In this document: one piece after another, positions 45,041-55,223 of the stretch
Numbering within the stretch: the stretch's first letter is position 1
How the letters are laid out: the number at the start of each line of letters is the position of its first letter
Assembly: GCA_014382445.1 (NCBI GenBank)
Contig: JACNJS010000010.1
Location: 84,198-148,197 of the forward strand
DNA: 64,000 bases
Direction of reading: 5' to 3'
Source: Bacteroidota bacterium
GTDB taxonomy: Bacteria; Bacteroidota; Bacteroidia; Bacteroidales; F082
The notes under the pieces: generated by a model
What the model was told of the DNA's origin: nothing
Seen by the model: only the letters and a program-made list of their open reading frames with translations
The model's database searches: none
Program-made: the position numbers and the translations under genes

Positions 45041-48000
45041 ATGACAGAAACTAATAAAGTGGTAAGGTTGAGCAAGGCTGCGAGAGAGTTCAATATCAGT
45101 TTGGATTCAATAGTAAGCTTTCTTACAAGCAGAGGGTATACTATTGACCGTAACCCTAACACCAAGCTCGGCTCTGATATGTATGCTCTGCTTACAGATG
45201 AATTTCAGGATGAGAAACATGTGAAAGAAATTTCCTTACAAAGAGGTTTGGAATTTGTGGGTAAGGAATCAATCAACATTGAAGACTCCGCAACTGAAAC
45301 AAAGAGTAAATCAGATTTTCCGGTTGAGGAAGAGCTGATGATTAAAAATATGGGTGTTTCTTATAGTGATAACAAAACTGCAGAACAACCTTCACCCCCA
45401 AAGTCTACCACCCCCGATGAAAAGACCGAAACAATTGAATTGCCAGTACCTACTGTTAAAGATGAAGAAAAAAAGACTGTTAGTGAAAGTGATATAAAAA
45501 TTGATCAAGAAGACGAAAAATCTATTACAGATGCTACTGACAAACAAGACACTACCACTGATAACAAGGATGTTGTTTTAAAAACAGAAACTGTAACCGA
45601 TACTAAAACGAAAACTGACAATACTACTAATGAAATAGAAGCCGAAGATACTATTACAACAGAAAAAGCTGATTCAACCATTGCTGATGAAAAGCCTGGT
45701 ATTAAAGTATTAGACAAAATAGATCTGGACGGTATAAATCAAAAAACAAGACCTAACAAAAAGACAAAAGCCGAAAAGAAAAAAGAACAGGAAGATAAAT
45801 CAGAAGCACAAAAAAAGTCAAAAGTTAAAGAAAAACATGCACATCAAGAAAAAGACATAACAGTTATAAAACCCGATGATAAGGCATCTAAAATAGGTAC
45901 TACAAAAGAAGTAGATTCAATTCCTGACGTTAAAACAAAAACTACTGCTGAAGAAGAGCCTGCTCAACCAAAACAAGATAACTTCCTTAAAACCAATGTT
46001 GAAAAACTTTCTGGCGTAACAATTCTTGACAAAATAGAACTTCCTGTAGAAATAAAACGCAGTAAAAAGAAAAAACCTGTTGCTTCTTCTACAGAAAATG
46101 TCCAAGACCATAATAAAAAGAAAAGAAGAAGAATTAAACCAAAACCTCAAACTTCTGATAGTACAGGACAAACGCCCAAAGGAGCAAAAGCAGATCCTAA
46201 AAAGAAATCTTTTATAAAGAAAAAGATAGTTAAAGAAGAACCTTCAGAAGAAGAAATACAACAAAAAATTAAGGACACTCTTGCTCGTCTTGCACCAGCT
46301 GGTAAATCAAAAGCTGCAAAACACAGAAGGAGAAAACGCGATTCGATTTCTCAAACGATGCAAGAAGAGCTTCAAAAACAGGAAGATGAAAAGAAAATAA
46401 TCAAAGTTACCGAATTTGTTACCGCTAACGAGCTTGCAACAATGATGGATGTTAGTGTAACCGATATTATAACTTCCTGTATGCAATTAGGTTTGTTCGT
46501 TTCAATTAATCAAAGATTAGATGCTGAAACAATAGTAGTTGTGGCTGAAGAGTTTGGTTTCCAAACTTCATTTGTAAATGTTGATGACTCTGAAAGTTTT
46601 GAAGTTGATGAGGAAGATGATGATCCCACCAGCCTTGTTGAACGTGCTCCGATAGTAACAGTTATGGGCCATGTTGACCATGGTAAAACAAAATTGCTCG
46701 ATTATATAAGGAAGGCAAATGTTGTTTCTGGTGAAGCAGGAGGAATTACACAACATATTGGTGCTTACGAGGTTATTACTGAAAAGGAGAGAAAAATAAC
46801 ATTTCTTGACACACCCGGGCACGAAGCCTTTACAGCCATGCGTGCAAGAGGTGCAAAAGTTACTGACGTAGTAATTGTAGTTATTGCAGCCGACGACAGT
46901 GTTATGCCACAAACAAAAGAAGCCATCAATCATGCTCAGGCTGCAGGTGTGCCAATTGTTTTTGCCATTAATAAGATGGATAAACCAGGTGCAAACGCCG
47001 AGAAAGTAAAAGAGCAACTAGCAAATATGAATATCCTTGTTGAGGATTGGGGTGGCAAATTCCAGTCGCAGGAAATATCTGCTATTACAGGTTTGGGCAT
47101 AAAAGAATTGCTCGAGAAAGTTCTATTGGAATCAGAAATGCTCGAGCTAAAAGCTAATCCTGACAAACCAGCAAAGGGTACTGTAATAGAAGCATCTCTC
47201 GACAAAGGACGTGGTTATGTAACTACAATTCTTGTTCAGGATGGAACACTCAAAAAGGGTGATATAATTCTTGCAGGTCCGGTTTCGGGTAAGGTAAAAG
47301 CAATGTTCAACGAAAGAAATGCATCTGTTAACTCAGCAGGACCATCTACTCCGGTTCTCATTCTTGGTTTAATTGCAGCACCACAAGCAGGTGATGTTTT
47401 TAATGGCATGAAAGATGAAAAAGAGGCTAAATCCCTTGCTTCCAAACGGCAACAGCTTATCCGTGAACATAGCCTAAGAACTCAAAAGCATGTTACTCTT
47501 GCCGAAATTGGTCGCAGGATTGCAATTGGTGAGTTCAAAGAAGTAAATATAATTGTTAAAGGTGATGTTGATGGTTCAATAGAAGCTTTAACAGATTCAT
47601 TAATTAAGCTATCAACCGATGAGGTTCAGGTAAATGTTATCCATAAAGCGGTTGGTGCCATCTCCGAATCAGACGTTATGTTAGCGTCAGCATCGGATGC
47701 TATTATTATTGGTTTCCAAGTTAGACCATCGGTGCAAGCCCGTAAACTTGCCGAGAAGGAGCAAATTGATATTCGACTTTACTCAATTATTTACCAGGCT
47801 ACTGAAGAACTGGAAACAGCTATTAAAGGGATGCTCACACCAAAAACAGAAGAGAAAATAACATGTAACGTAGAAGTACGAGAAACTTTTAAAATTACAA
47901 AAGTTGGTACAATTGCCGGTTGTTATGTTTTGGATGGTAAAGTTAAACGCAGTACCAAAGTTAGGATAATCCGTGATGGTATAGTCGTTTACACAGGAGC

Positions 48001-48142
48001 ATTAGGATCATTAAAGCGTTTTAAAGATGATGTTAAGGAAGTTGCATCAGGATACGAATGTGGATTGAACATTGAAAACTTTAATGATATTAAAGTTGGA
48101 GATATTGTTGAAGGTTACGAGATGATTGAAATAAACCGGTAA
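45041..48142 (+). CDS. infB: Translation initiation factor IF-2
   Basis: The ATG at 45041 ([18 protein letters not shown]) is preferred to a TTG seven codons earlier, giving 1033 residues. The N-terminal ~60 residues are the IF2_N-type domain. A long charged linker (~60-400) carries two copies of a VLDKIDL-like block, the phylum's usual IF-2 linker feature. The GTPase domain begins near ~540 with [16 protein letters not shown] (G1), then DTPGHEAF (G3) and NKMDKP (G4). Domains II-IV follow. It recruits initiator tRNA to the 30S subunit. It starts 57 bases after nusA. Confidence 0.97.
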   Translation: MTETNKVVRLSKAAREFNISLDSIVSFLTSRGYTIDRNPNTKLGSDMYALLTDEFQDEKHVKEISLQRGLEFVGKESINIEDSATETKSKSDFPVEEELMIKNMGVSYSDNKTAEQPSPPKSTTPDEKTETIELPVPTVKDEEKKTVSESDIKIDQEDEKSITDATDKQDTTTDNKDVVLKTETVTDTKTKTDNTTNEIEAEDTITTEKADSTIADEKPGIKVLDKIDLDGINQKTRPNKKTKAEKKKEQEDKSEAQKKSKVKEKHAHQEKDITVIKPDDKASKIGTTKEVDSIPDVKTKTTAEEEPAQPKQDNFLKTNVEKLSGVTILDKIELPVEIKRSKKKKPVASSTENVQDHNKKKRRRIKPKPQTSDSTGQTPKGAKADPKKKSFIKKKIVKEEPSEEEIQQKIKDTLARLAPAGKSKAAKHRRRKRDSISQTMQEELQKQEDEKKIIKVTEFVTANELATMMDVSVTDIITSCMQLGLFVSINQRLDAETIVVVAEEFGFQTSFVNVDDSESFEVDEEDDDPTSLVERAPIVTVMGHVDHGKTKLLDYIRKANVVSGEAGGITQHIGAYEVITEKERKITFLDTPGHEAFTAMRARGAKVTDVVIVVIAADDSVMPQTKEAINHAQAAGVPIVFAINKMDKPGANAEKVKEQLANMNILVEDWGGKFQSQEISAITGLGIKELLEKVLLESEMLELKANPDKPAKGTVIEASLDKGRGYVTTILVQDGTLKKGDIILAGPVSGKVKAMFNERNASVNSAGPSTPVLILGLIAAPQAGDVFNGMKDEKEAKSLASKRQQLIREHSLRTQKHVTLAEIGRRIAIGEFKEVNIIVKGDVDGSIEALTDSLIKLSTDEVQVNVIHKAVGAISESDVMLASASDAIIIGFQVRPSVQARKLAEKEQIDIRLYSIIYQATEELETAIKGMLTPKTEEKITCNVEVRETFKITKVGTIAGCYVLDGKVKRSTKVRIIRDGIVVYTGALGSLKRFKDDVKEVASGYECGLNIENFNDIKVGDIVEGYEMIEINR

Positions 48143-48167
48143 TCTATCGAACTTTAAACGTAAGTGG

Positions 48168-49034
48168 TTAGTGCGTCTTTGTCATATCTTTAGGAACTAC
48201 AAGTATAAAATTTGCCCTGTTTAAGTATTCCTCATCCAGATCATCTAAGCCAACCTGCTCAACCGATGCAATAGTAACAATCTTTAATCCAGGACTGTAC
48301 TTGTTTAAATACCATAAAATACCTTCGAAGTTGTCAGAATGATAAGAACCGTTAATATGGATAAACAGCTTATCAGTATTAATATAACCGGCAATATTAT
48401 AAGCCATAGTTGCATCTTTTATAGCCTGAGCCATAGGAAGGGTTTCAGTTATATGGGAATCCATATTTTCATTACCTTCAAGCATACTTTTATAACAATT
48501 AACCTCAGCATCATACTCAATTGGTAAGGGTGCAATATACAGTTTCGCTTCCGCAGATAAAGTATCAAGTCCTTCAAATCCATTTTTATATACAACCGAA
48601 GCGTATCGCCGTGGGATATTTGTTGCAATAAATTGAAGGTTGCTATCTTTTGCAAAATCAACTAATGGTGCATAATCAGTTTTGTAATTTGGCCATAATC
48701 GGGCCTCATTTTTATAACTTTTTGCACTTATTATTCCATCAAGATATTCATTCAAAATCAACTGGTTATCAGCTTCAAACATTTCTGCTCCCAGTATAAT
48801 ATTGCCACTCTTTTCTCTGTAAAGATCTTTTGTAAGCTCATACTGCAGCCAATGGCAAATCGGATTATTGTGTAACTCTCCAAAAAAAACAATATCAGCA
48901 TCAGCTATTTCTTCTACTATTTTTGAATACTTAGCCTTTTTTCCTTCGGCATCAAAAAACCGATAAGCTGATTTATCATTTTTAAATCCTGCCATAACAA
49001 TAAATAACAAAATAAATGTCAATATTTTTCTCAT
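48168..49034 (-). CDS. ChaN-like / Tiki-superfamily exported protein
   Basis: A 288-residue protein with a signal peptide (~1-17; no lipobox Cys) and the ChaN domain: VFFGELHNNPICHWLQ (~49-64), AEMFEADNQ, and GSYHSDNFEGILWYL near the C-terminus. The GEx-H and EMF..D motifs are those of the EreA/ChaN-Tiki fold, whose members include haem-binding lipoproteins and metalloproteases. An iron or haem-related envelope role is possible; substrate unknown. It converges on infB with 25 bases between stops and lies 55 bases downstream of cdd. Confidence 0.82.
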   Translation of the reverse strand: MRKILTFILLFIVMAGFKNDKSAYRFFDAEGKKAKYSKIVEEIADADIVFFGELHNNPICHWLQYELTKDLYREKSGNIILGAEMFEADNQLILNEYLDGIISAKSYKNEARLWPNYKTDYAPLVDFAKDSNLQFIATNIPRRYASVVYKNGFEGLDTLSAEAKLYIAPLPIEYDAEVNCYKSMLEGNENMDSHITETLPMAQAIKDATMAYNIAGYINTDKLFIHINGSYHSDNFEGILWYLNKYSPGLKIVTIASVEQVGLDDLDEEYLNRANFILVVPKDMTKTH

Positions 49035-49089
49035 TTTACATGATTTTGATTAAACAAGCTAAGCAAAATTATATTACTAAATGTACTTA

Positions 49090-49587
49090 CTATTTTAACT
49101 GCTTTTTAAGTTGTTCTCCCTGAAACATCATAGGTAACAGGTTTGCTATACCATCAACAATTCGTGTATTACCCATTTCCCCCTTCATGATAATCCTTAT
49201 TTTACTGTTTTGTCTTTTCTCGGTCTCAGCAATAACCTGGCGACAAGCACCACAGGGCGTAATAGGTTCATTACTTTTAAAATGATCTGCCTTTCCGGTT
49301 ATCGCCAATGAAACAATAATCTCGCCAGGTCGCTCTGAATTTGCGTGAAATAACGCAACTCTTTCAGCACATAAACCTGAAGGATAGGCAGCATTTTCCT
49401 GATTGCTGCCACGAATTATATCACCATTTTCCATCAATAATGCAGCCCCAACATGAAAATCTGAGTAGGGAGCATACGAACCTTTCAAAGCTGTGGTAGC
49501 TTCATCAATTAATTTCAAATCCGAACTTGCCAAAGGTTCCCCATCTTCATATTCTTCATAGGAGATACTAATTTTTTTAACTTCCAT
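49090..49587 (-). CDS. cdd: Cytidine deaminase
   Basis: A 165-residue enzyme converting cytidine and deoxycytidine to uridine and deoxyuridine in pyrimidine salvage. Zinc ligands are Cys73 in GLCAERVAL, with catalytic Glu75, and Cys112 and Cys115 in PCGACRQVI. FHVGAALL and NQENAAYPSG complete the family pattern. It is slightly longer than the ~130-residue norm owing to an N-terminal extension with acidic residues (~1-20). Promoter-like elements lie just upstream. Confidence 0.96.
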   Translation of the reverse strand: MEVKKISISYEEYEDGEPLASSDLKLIDEATTALKGSYAPYSDFHVGAALLMENGDIIRGSNQENAAYPSGLCAERVALFHANSERPGEIIVSLAITGKADHFKSNEPITPCGACRQVIAETEKRQNSKIRIIMKGEMGNTRIVDGIANLLPMMFQGEQLKKQLK

Positions 49588-49601
49588 AGTTAATTTTTGT
49601 G

Positions 49602-49630
49602 CTAAAATAGAATAAGTTATTAATATACAA
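49602..49630 (-). promoter_or_regulatory. Candidate promoter of cdd
   Basis: On the minus strand TTG (49630-49628) is followed after 18 bases by TATTTTAG (49609-49602), one base off TAnnTTTG, 14 bases before the cdd ATG. The 180-base gap to the O-antigen ligase-like gene, 49588-49767, otherwise shows only AT-rich DNA. Confidence 0.35.
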
Positions 49631-49767
49631 TTTTACAGAGAAATTTCCTATATGAGCCGAGTTATTAAAGTTTGGAATAGAGGAATTTTTGAAATTGCTA
49701 TATATCTTATTTCCAAATACATACTACTTAACTTATAAGATATAACTTTTAACTCATAATGTAACAA

Positions 49768-51447
49768 TTAATTACTTACCCCTGCAGGCATGTTATCTCC
49801 TTTTTTTCGGCCAAACAGGAGAATTGAGTAAAAGAAAGTGAACAATGTTACGCCAGCCTGCGTTTCAAGAGTATCATCTGAAAACATTGATATTATCATT
49901 ATAAAAAAGAAAATGCTAAAGTAGTAATCTTTAAAACCTGATAGTACTATTGCCGGATAGAACAAGCCAACAACAAAAACAATAAAACCTAGTAACCCCA
50001 AAGCTACAAATATGCCCAAAAACTGATTATGAGCATGGTACATATATTGTGATTCAAGTGTTGAATTCATTGAGGTAAATTGCTGATTAAATGCTCCCTC
50101 GAGGTCACCAGTGCCAACTCCTATTATAAAATTGTTTTCAATAATATTGAATGATGCCTTAAGATATTCTAACCGTTGCATTATTGAGCTCCCACTAGGG
50201 TTACCAGTTTGGTTATAAACCTCATAACCTTTAACCATTTTTAATATTCTTGTGCGCAATCCGGGAGAATTATTATAATTATAATTTGCCACCCCCTGCT
50301 CAATCATGTACACATCCTCATTAGTTAGGGCGTTCACCCCTGCTGCATCTTTTCTAAGGTCTTTCGATGTTAAATATCTAATCAAAGTTGTATTAATAAG
50401 CTGACCTTCTGCCGCTTTACCATGATAATCAATTTCACTTCGCTTATTCCATGCCAGTTTAAGTTCATCGTAACAAATATATAATCCAACATATTTACCA
50501 TCTTCAATTTTTAGTTCAAGTGTGTCATGAATATATGGGTTTCCTAATGCTGTCATTTTATCAATTTTACTGAATTCAATTTCAGGGGCTGTGGTAGCAT
50601 CAAGAAAAATGTGACGAATTTGTAAAAAGAACAACACCGGGATGGTTATCGCTATTAATAGAAGTAATGATTTCTGCCATAGTACCATTGTAGTGAATAA
50701 TCTCCAAAACAAATAACCGATACTAATAATCAGTATTATTATTATGCTTGTAACGGCTTCGAGCAAAAATAAAAATGTCAGAAACCATATCGCTATTATA
50801 ATGAAACTTAATATTTGCCAAAATCTAAACTTTTTATCATGAAAAATAAAATATATCATTATAAAAAATGCAAAGCTTATATTTAGACCCAGTCGAATTG
50901 GTGAAATAAATGGAGATATTTCCCGAATATCCATATATTGATTTGTCATGAAAATAAACACACTTACTATGGTACTTATTAGCACTGCGATCGAATATAC
51001 AATCATTAAAGTTCTGAAACGCCGCGAGTTAGTCTTCTCCATAGTTGCAATAACAACAGGCAGAAGTATTAATGGCAGCTTAACTCTAAGATCTTTTAAA
51101 GCATAATTAAAATCGGAAGTGTATAATAAGCCAAGTATGTGAACAAAATAAATAAAAGTAAAAACAATGGCTGGTTTATTTCTGAAAAACAGACCAAACT
51201 TATCAATCAGGTTATTATATGCTAACGATATTATATAACCCATTAAATGTAAGGTGCCTATAAAGAATCCGCCAAGCTTATAAAAACGATAGCTTACACT
51301 AAATGAAAACCCTGACCAAAGCCACAAACCAAGCAACATAAACTCAGTAACACTCATGGTATATTTCGACAAGGGTATGCTTGCTGCCAATAACATTAGC
51401 GTTATTGTGTATGCCCATGAATGAATATTTGTTCCGGAATTTACCAT
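49768..51447 (-). CDS. O-antigen ligase / Wzy-like polytopic membrane protein
   Basis: A 559-residue protein with about a dozen membrane helices and one large soluble loop (~275-435). The final third has IGVGTGDLEGAFNQQF and YHAHNQFLGIFVALGLLG, the motif cluster of the PF04932 (Wzy_C) family of O-antigen ligases and polymerases. It probably joins or polymerises lipid-carried glycans at the periplasmic face of the inner membrane. Upstream by 30 bases is the S41 peptidase gene. Which glycan it handles is not determinable. Confidence 0.82.
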   Translation of the reverse strand: MVNSGTNIHSWAYTITLMLLAASIPLSKYTMSVTEFMLLGLWLWSGFSFSVSYRFYKLGGFFIGTLHLMGYIISLAYNNLIDKFGLFFRNKPAIVFTFIYFVHILGLLYTSDFNYALKDLRVKLPLILLPVVIATMEKTNSRRFRTLMIVYSIAVLISTIVSVFIFMTNQYMDIREISPFISPIRLGLNISFAFFIMIYFIFHDKKFRFWQILSFIIIAIWFLTFLFLLEAVTSIIIILIISIGYLFWRLFTTMVLWQKSLLLLIAITIPVLFFLQIRHIFLDATTAPEIEFSKIDKMTALGNPYIHDTLELKIEDGKYVGLYICYDELKLAWNKRSEIDYHGKAAEGQLINTTLIRYLTSKDLRKDAAGVNALTNEDVYMIEQGVANYNYNNSPGLRTRILKMVKGYEVYNQTGNPSGSSIMQRLEYLKASFNIIENNFIIGVGTGDLEGAFNQQFTSMNSTLESQYMYHAHNQFLGIFVALGLLGFIVFVVGLFYPAIVLSGFKDYYFSIFFFIMIISMFSDDTLETQAGVTLFTFFYSILLFGRKKGDNMPAGVSN

Positions 51448-51477
51448 GTAAACAGCCTCAATTATTTAGGTTCACCT

Positions 51478-53142
51478 TTAATTATGCTTGTAAGTTCCAT
51501 CAAGAATTGACAAATATAGTTGTGTGTCATTTATTATTTTAATCGCCTCAGTGATTTCAGAGTCGTTAATAAGAGATGACTCTATTTTACCTTTTTGATA
51601 GTAATATCTTGCAACAATCTCGACTCTTAGCATTTCTTCAATTTCCGTTCTGTTCTTATCAATATCTTTTTTCTTTTCAAGGGCAATCTCCTCATCTAAT
51701 GCTCTTAGAGTTAAATCTAAGGCATCTTTATAATCCTCTCTTTCTGCGCTTTTTTTCAATCTCTCTAGTAGAACCTCTGTTTCAGTATTATAATCAAAAT
51801 CCTGATCTTCCACAAAATTTTTAAAAGCATTAAAAACTGAATCTGTAATTAGGAATTCCCTGGGTGAAGCTATTGAATCGTGGTTTAAAACAAAATCGTT
51901 GGCAAACTTAAACAGATAATTTTGAGCATACAGATCCCCGCTTATCTGGCTAAAATTTCTTCCACCAAGAAGAATATCAGGTTCAATACCACCTTTGTCG
52001 TATACAATCCTGCCACCGGCAGTTTTAAAAGAGTGTAATAATGAATCAGGTATTTTGCTTAGGCTGTCGGTATCTTTTTCATCGAAGTAATCAATCCTCT
52101 GGATACACCTGCCACTTGGTATATAATATTTAGCAACGGTAAGTTTCATTTTTGAATTATAGGGCAATTCAAGAATATTTTGAACAAGCCCCTTACCAAA
52201 TGTTTTTTCACCAATTATAACTCCCCTGTCTAAATCTTGTATGGCACCAGCAACTATTTCCGATGCAGATGCACTATTTCTATTAACCAGAACTACAAGT
52301 GGAATTTTTGTATCCACACCATTATTACGCGTCCGATGCACATGAGTATTAGTGGTAATTTTGCCCTTTGTGGTTACAATAACTTTATTTTTTGGAACAA
52401 AAATATTAACGATGTCTACTGCTTCATTAAGTAGTCCTCCTCCATTTCCACGTAGGTCAATTACTATTCCTTTAAGCTTATGCTCAGAAGAGAGTACGTT
52501 ATAGGCATTTTTAACCTCATTGGCCGAATTGGGATTGAACTGAAGAAGATTAATATAGCCAATATCTTCATTTAACATTCCAAAATACGGAATATTAGGT
52601 ATTTTTATTTTTTTTCTAACAATCTCAAAATCACGCACAATAGTATCGCCATAACGTTTAACCGATAAAGTAAGAGATGTTCCCGGGGTACCCTTTAATT
52701 TTTCGCTTACATCTGAGCTGGATTTTCCAAAGGCCGATTCACCATTGATAGCATATATTTCGTCACCTGCTTTTAAACCAACCTCCTGAGCCGGGAAATT
52801 TTCATACGGTTCTGTTATAACAACATAGTCGCTCTGTTTTTGAATTAGCGCTCCAATACCTCCGTATTCGCCCTTAGTCATTAATTCAAAATCTTCACGT
52901 CGCGATTCAGGAACGTAAACTGTGTAGGGATCAAGCTTAGTAAGCATCGCATCAATAGCAGTGGTGCTTAATTCGCCGGGTTTGATATCTTCAGCATAGT
53001 TAAGATTCAACTGCCGGAGTATATCAGCATAAATTTCAAGGTTTTTGGATAATTCAAAATTATTCTGATCTTGCGACCAAAGCCCGGAAAAGCTAAAAAT
53101 AATTGTTATTACCAGCAAAATCCTGATATATAATTTTTTCAT
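51478..53142 (-). CDS. S41-family C-terminal processing peptidase
   Basis: A 554-residue exported serine peptidase: signal peptide ~1-23, an N-terminal cap with LDPYTVYVPES, a PDZ domain (~85-165, GGIGALIQ ... GLKAGDEIYAINGE) and the S41 catalytic core (~185-345) with RGNGGG (231-236) and NSASASE. Ser292 and Lys317 (FGKG) form the expected Ser-Lys dyad, 25 residues apart as in E. coli Prc. A C-terminal helical region of ~150 residues follows. It would degrade or process periplasmic proteins. It is located 12 bases after yidD. Confidence 0.94.
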   Translation of the reverse strand: MKKLYIRILLVITIIFSFSGLWSQDQNNFELSKNLEIYADILRQLNLNYAEDIKPGELSTTAIDAMLTKLDPYTVYVPESRREDFELMTKGEYGGIGALIQKQSDYVVITEPYENFPAQEVGLKAGDEIYAINGESAFGKSSSDVSEKLKGTPGTSLTLSVKRYGDTIVRDFEIVRKKIKIPNIPYFGMLNEDIGYINLLQFNPNSANEVKNAYNVLSSEHKLKGIVIDLRGNGGGLLNEAVDIVNIFVPKNKVIVTTKGKITTNTHVHRTRNNGVDTKIPLVVLVNRNSASASEIVAGAIQDLDRGVIIGEKTFGKGLVQNILELPYNSKMKLTVAKYYIPSGRCIQRIDYFDEKDTDSLSKIPDSLLHSFKTAGGRIVYDKGGIEPDILLGGRNFSQISGDLYAQNYLFKFANDFVLNHDSIASPREFLITDSVFNAFKNFVEDQDFDYNTETEVLLERLKKSAEREDYKDALDLTLRALDEEIALEKKKDIDKNRTEIEEMLRVEIVARYYYQKGKIESSLINDSEITEAIKIINDTQLYLSILDGTYKHN

Positions 53143-53154
53143 AATTAATTAGTT

Positions 53155-53376
53155 TTAAGGAACCGGATCCCATCCACTATCCCCCCATGGGTTACATGAA
53201 GCAATCCTCTTAATCGACAACCAACCTCCTTTAAACGGACCATGCTTTTTTATAGCGTCAACGCTGTAGCTTGAACAAGTAGGAGTATACCTGCACGACC
53301 TTCCTAAAAAAGGCGAAAGTGTATATTGATAAATTCGTATTAAAAAAATCAAGAAACTACCTGTTATTTCCTTCAT
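53155..53376 (-). CDS. yidD: Membrane protein insertion efficiency factor YidD
   Basis: The ATG at 53376 is preferred over a TTG three codons earlier; the product is 73 residues. It shows the conserved [39 protein letters not shown] core with its Cys residues and the terminal [13 protein letters not shown]. YidD helps YidC insert proteins into the inner membrane. It overlaps the 3' end of rnpA by 20 bases, the usual rnpA-yidD coupling. Confidence 0.95.
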   Translation of the reverse strand: MKEITGSFLIFLIRIYQYTLSPFLGRSCRYTPTCSSYSVDAIKKHGPFKGGWLSIKRIASCNPWGDSGWDPVP

Positions 53377-53752
53377 CCTTTTCAATTAAGCGGTGCAAAA
53401 TTAGAATTAATTTCCGTTCTATCTCAGAATAAGGCTCAATAGTTTTTGCAATATAAACAACGCTTATAATCAGCTGATGGTGAGGCCTGTCAACATAACT
53501 ATCATAAACAAAAGTTTTATTTTTACGATATGATTCCCTGACGAGCCGCTTTATGTAATTTCGGGTTACTGCTGATTTAAAATTCCTTTTTGAAACAGAG
53601 ATTAGTATCTGTGCAGGAGGTCCTTCCCTTTTTGGCACCTTGATAAATGTAACCCTAAAAGGATACAAAAAAAAAGATTTACCATCAGCAAACAACTTAC
53701 CAATTAGTAACTTACTATGTAAACGTTCAGATTTTTTAAAGGTTTGCTTCAA
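53357..53752 (-). CDS. rnpA: Ribonuclease P protein component
   Basis: The start codon is uncertain. A TTG at 53797 gives 146 residues, but its first 15 have no family counterpart and overlap a TAATTTTG promoter-like octamer (minus strand, 53783-53776). The in-frame TTG at 53752 gives 131 residues starting [14 protein letters not shown], the normal RnpA N-terminus, and is chosen. The conserved basic patch appears as [23 protein letters not shown]. RnpA assists the RNase P RNA in maturing tRNA 5' ends. No rpmH gene is adjacent: the neighbour upstream is divergent. Confidence 0.9.
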   Translation of the reverse strand: MKQTFKKSERLHSKLLIGKLFADGKSFFLYPFRVTFIKVPKREGPPAQILISVSKRNFKSAVTRNYIKRLVRESYRKNKTFVYDSYVDRPHHQLIISVVYIAKTIEPYSEIERKLILILHRLIEKDEGNNR

Positions 53753-53922
53753 AACAATAGTTTTAAACTTTTCTGCAAAATTAAAAGAATAGCGCAAACG
53801 TTTTAGTTAACGACATTAGCAAGTATGTTTAGTCAAAATTAAAATTATAATTGTGTCGGTAAGCTTTCATCATATTTAATAAACATAATAGTATTATTTT
53901 CGATGCCACTAAAATTAAACAA

Positions 53923-55209
53923 ATGAATAAAAAACCACGATTAAGTTTTTGGGAGATTTGGAACATGAGTTTTGGGTTCCTTGGTATTCAATTTGGGTTT
54001 GCATTGCAAAATGCCAACGCTTCGAGCATATTATTAACATTTGGTGCTGATGTACATCATCTTAGCTGGTTTTGGCTTGTGGCCCCAATTACCGGAATGA
54101 TTGTTCAACCAATTGTTGGCTACTTTAGCGACCGTACATGGAATAAACTTGGCAGAAGACGCCCGTATTTTCTAGCGGGTGCTTTATTAACAAGCACAGC
54201 ACTTATTCTTATGCCTAATGCACCTCATCTGGCAACTGTTATAGCGCCTATGTTTATTGGTGGTGGTATGCTAATGATAATGGATGCCTCAATTAATATC
54301 AGCATGGAACCTTTTCGTGCTCTTGTAGCCGACAAACTACCCGAAGAACAACATGCACTTGGTTTTTCAATGCAAACATTGCTAATCGGTATAGGTGCTG
54401 TAATTGGATCGTGGCTTCCTTATATGCTTGGCAACTGGTTTGGTATTTCTAAAGAAGCAACCACAGGACTTATTCCCGATAATGTTACATATTCATTTTA
54501 TTTCGGTGCTTTTGCACTTATTTCAGCAATAATATGGACTGTTGTGTCAACCAAAGAATATCCACCTGAATTCTATGATGATGATGAAAATGAAGAAGTT
54601 GCGAATGAGAAATTCAGAATACCAAAAAAAATGTGGCAATTATTGCTCGTGCAGTTTTTTTCATGGTTTGCCCTGTTCTCTATGTGGGTTTATACAACAC
54701 CTACTGTAGCTCAACATTTTTTTGGCACTAACGATCCAAACTCAGCTGATTTTAAAGAAGCAGCAAACTGGGTAGGGATATTATTTGGAGTTTATAACGG
54801 CGTTTCAGCGATAATTGCCTTATCTCTGCCAAAAATTGCAGAGAAAATCGGACGAAAAAACACACACATTATTGCATTAACAATTGGCGGACTTTCATTT
54901 CTGTCGTTTGCAATAATCCCCAATTATCAGCTGTTGATTATTCCAATGATAGGTATTGGAATAGCCTGGGGAAGCATCCTTGCAATGCCGTACGCCATGC
55001 TTGCTAATTCTCTACCTCCAAAAAAAATGGGTATGTTTATGGGATTATTTAACATGTCTATTACCATACCTCAGATTGTAAACGGAATTTTTGGTGGATT
55101 TATACTAAAATATGCTTTCGGTGGCGATTCAATATTATCATTATATATGGCTGGTGTGCTTATGATATTTGGAGCAATCAGTACATTTTTTATTAACGAC
55201 AAATTGTAA
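53923..55209 (+). CDS. MFS sugar transporter (maltose/sucrose-type, SLC45-like)
   Basis: A 428-residue protein with twelve membrane segments. The N-terminal half has FGFLGIQFGFALQNANAS and GPITG-type pattern PITGMIVQPIVGYFSDRTWNKLGRRRPYF (~55-85), the sugar-porter-like loop of the glycoside/maltose branch of MFS. The middle loop is acidic (YDDDENEEVANE, ~208-219). The GH65 phosphorylase fusion starts 15 bases after it, so it probably imports the alpha-linked disaccharide that enzyme uses. Promoter: only weak elements are seen in the 125-base upstream gap. Confidence 0.85.
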   Translation: MNKKPRLSFWEIWNMSFGFLGIQFGFALQNANASSILLTFGADVHHLSWFWLVAPITGMIVQPIVGYFSDRTWNKLGRRRPYFLAGALLTSTALILMPNAPHLATVIAPMFIGGGMLMIMDASINISMEPFRALVADKLPEEQHALGFSMQTLLIGIGAVIGSWLPYMLGNWFGISKEATTGLIPDNVTYSFYFGAFALISAIIWTVVSTKEYPPEFYDDDENEEVANEKFRIPKKMWQLLLVQFFSWFALFSMWVYTTPTVAQHFFGTNDPNSADFKEAANWVGILFGVYNGVSAIIALSLPKIAEKIGRKNTHIIALTIGGLSFLSFAIIPNYQLLIIPMIGIGIAWGSILAMPYAMLANSLPPKKMGMFMGLFNMSITIPQIVNGIFGGFILKYAFGGDSILSLYMAGVLMIFGAISTFFINDKL

Positions 55210-55223
55210 ATAAGTCAATTAGA

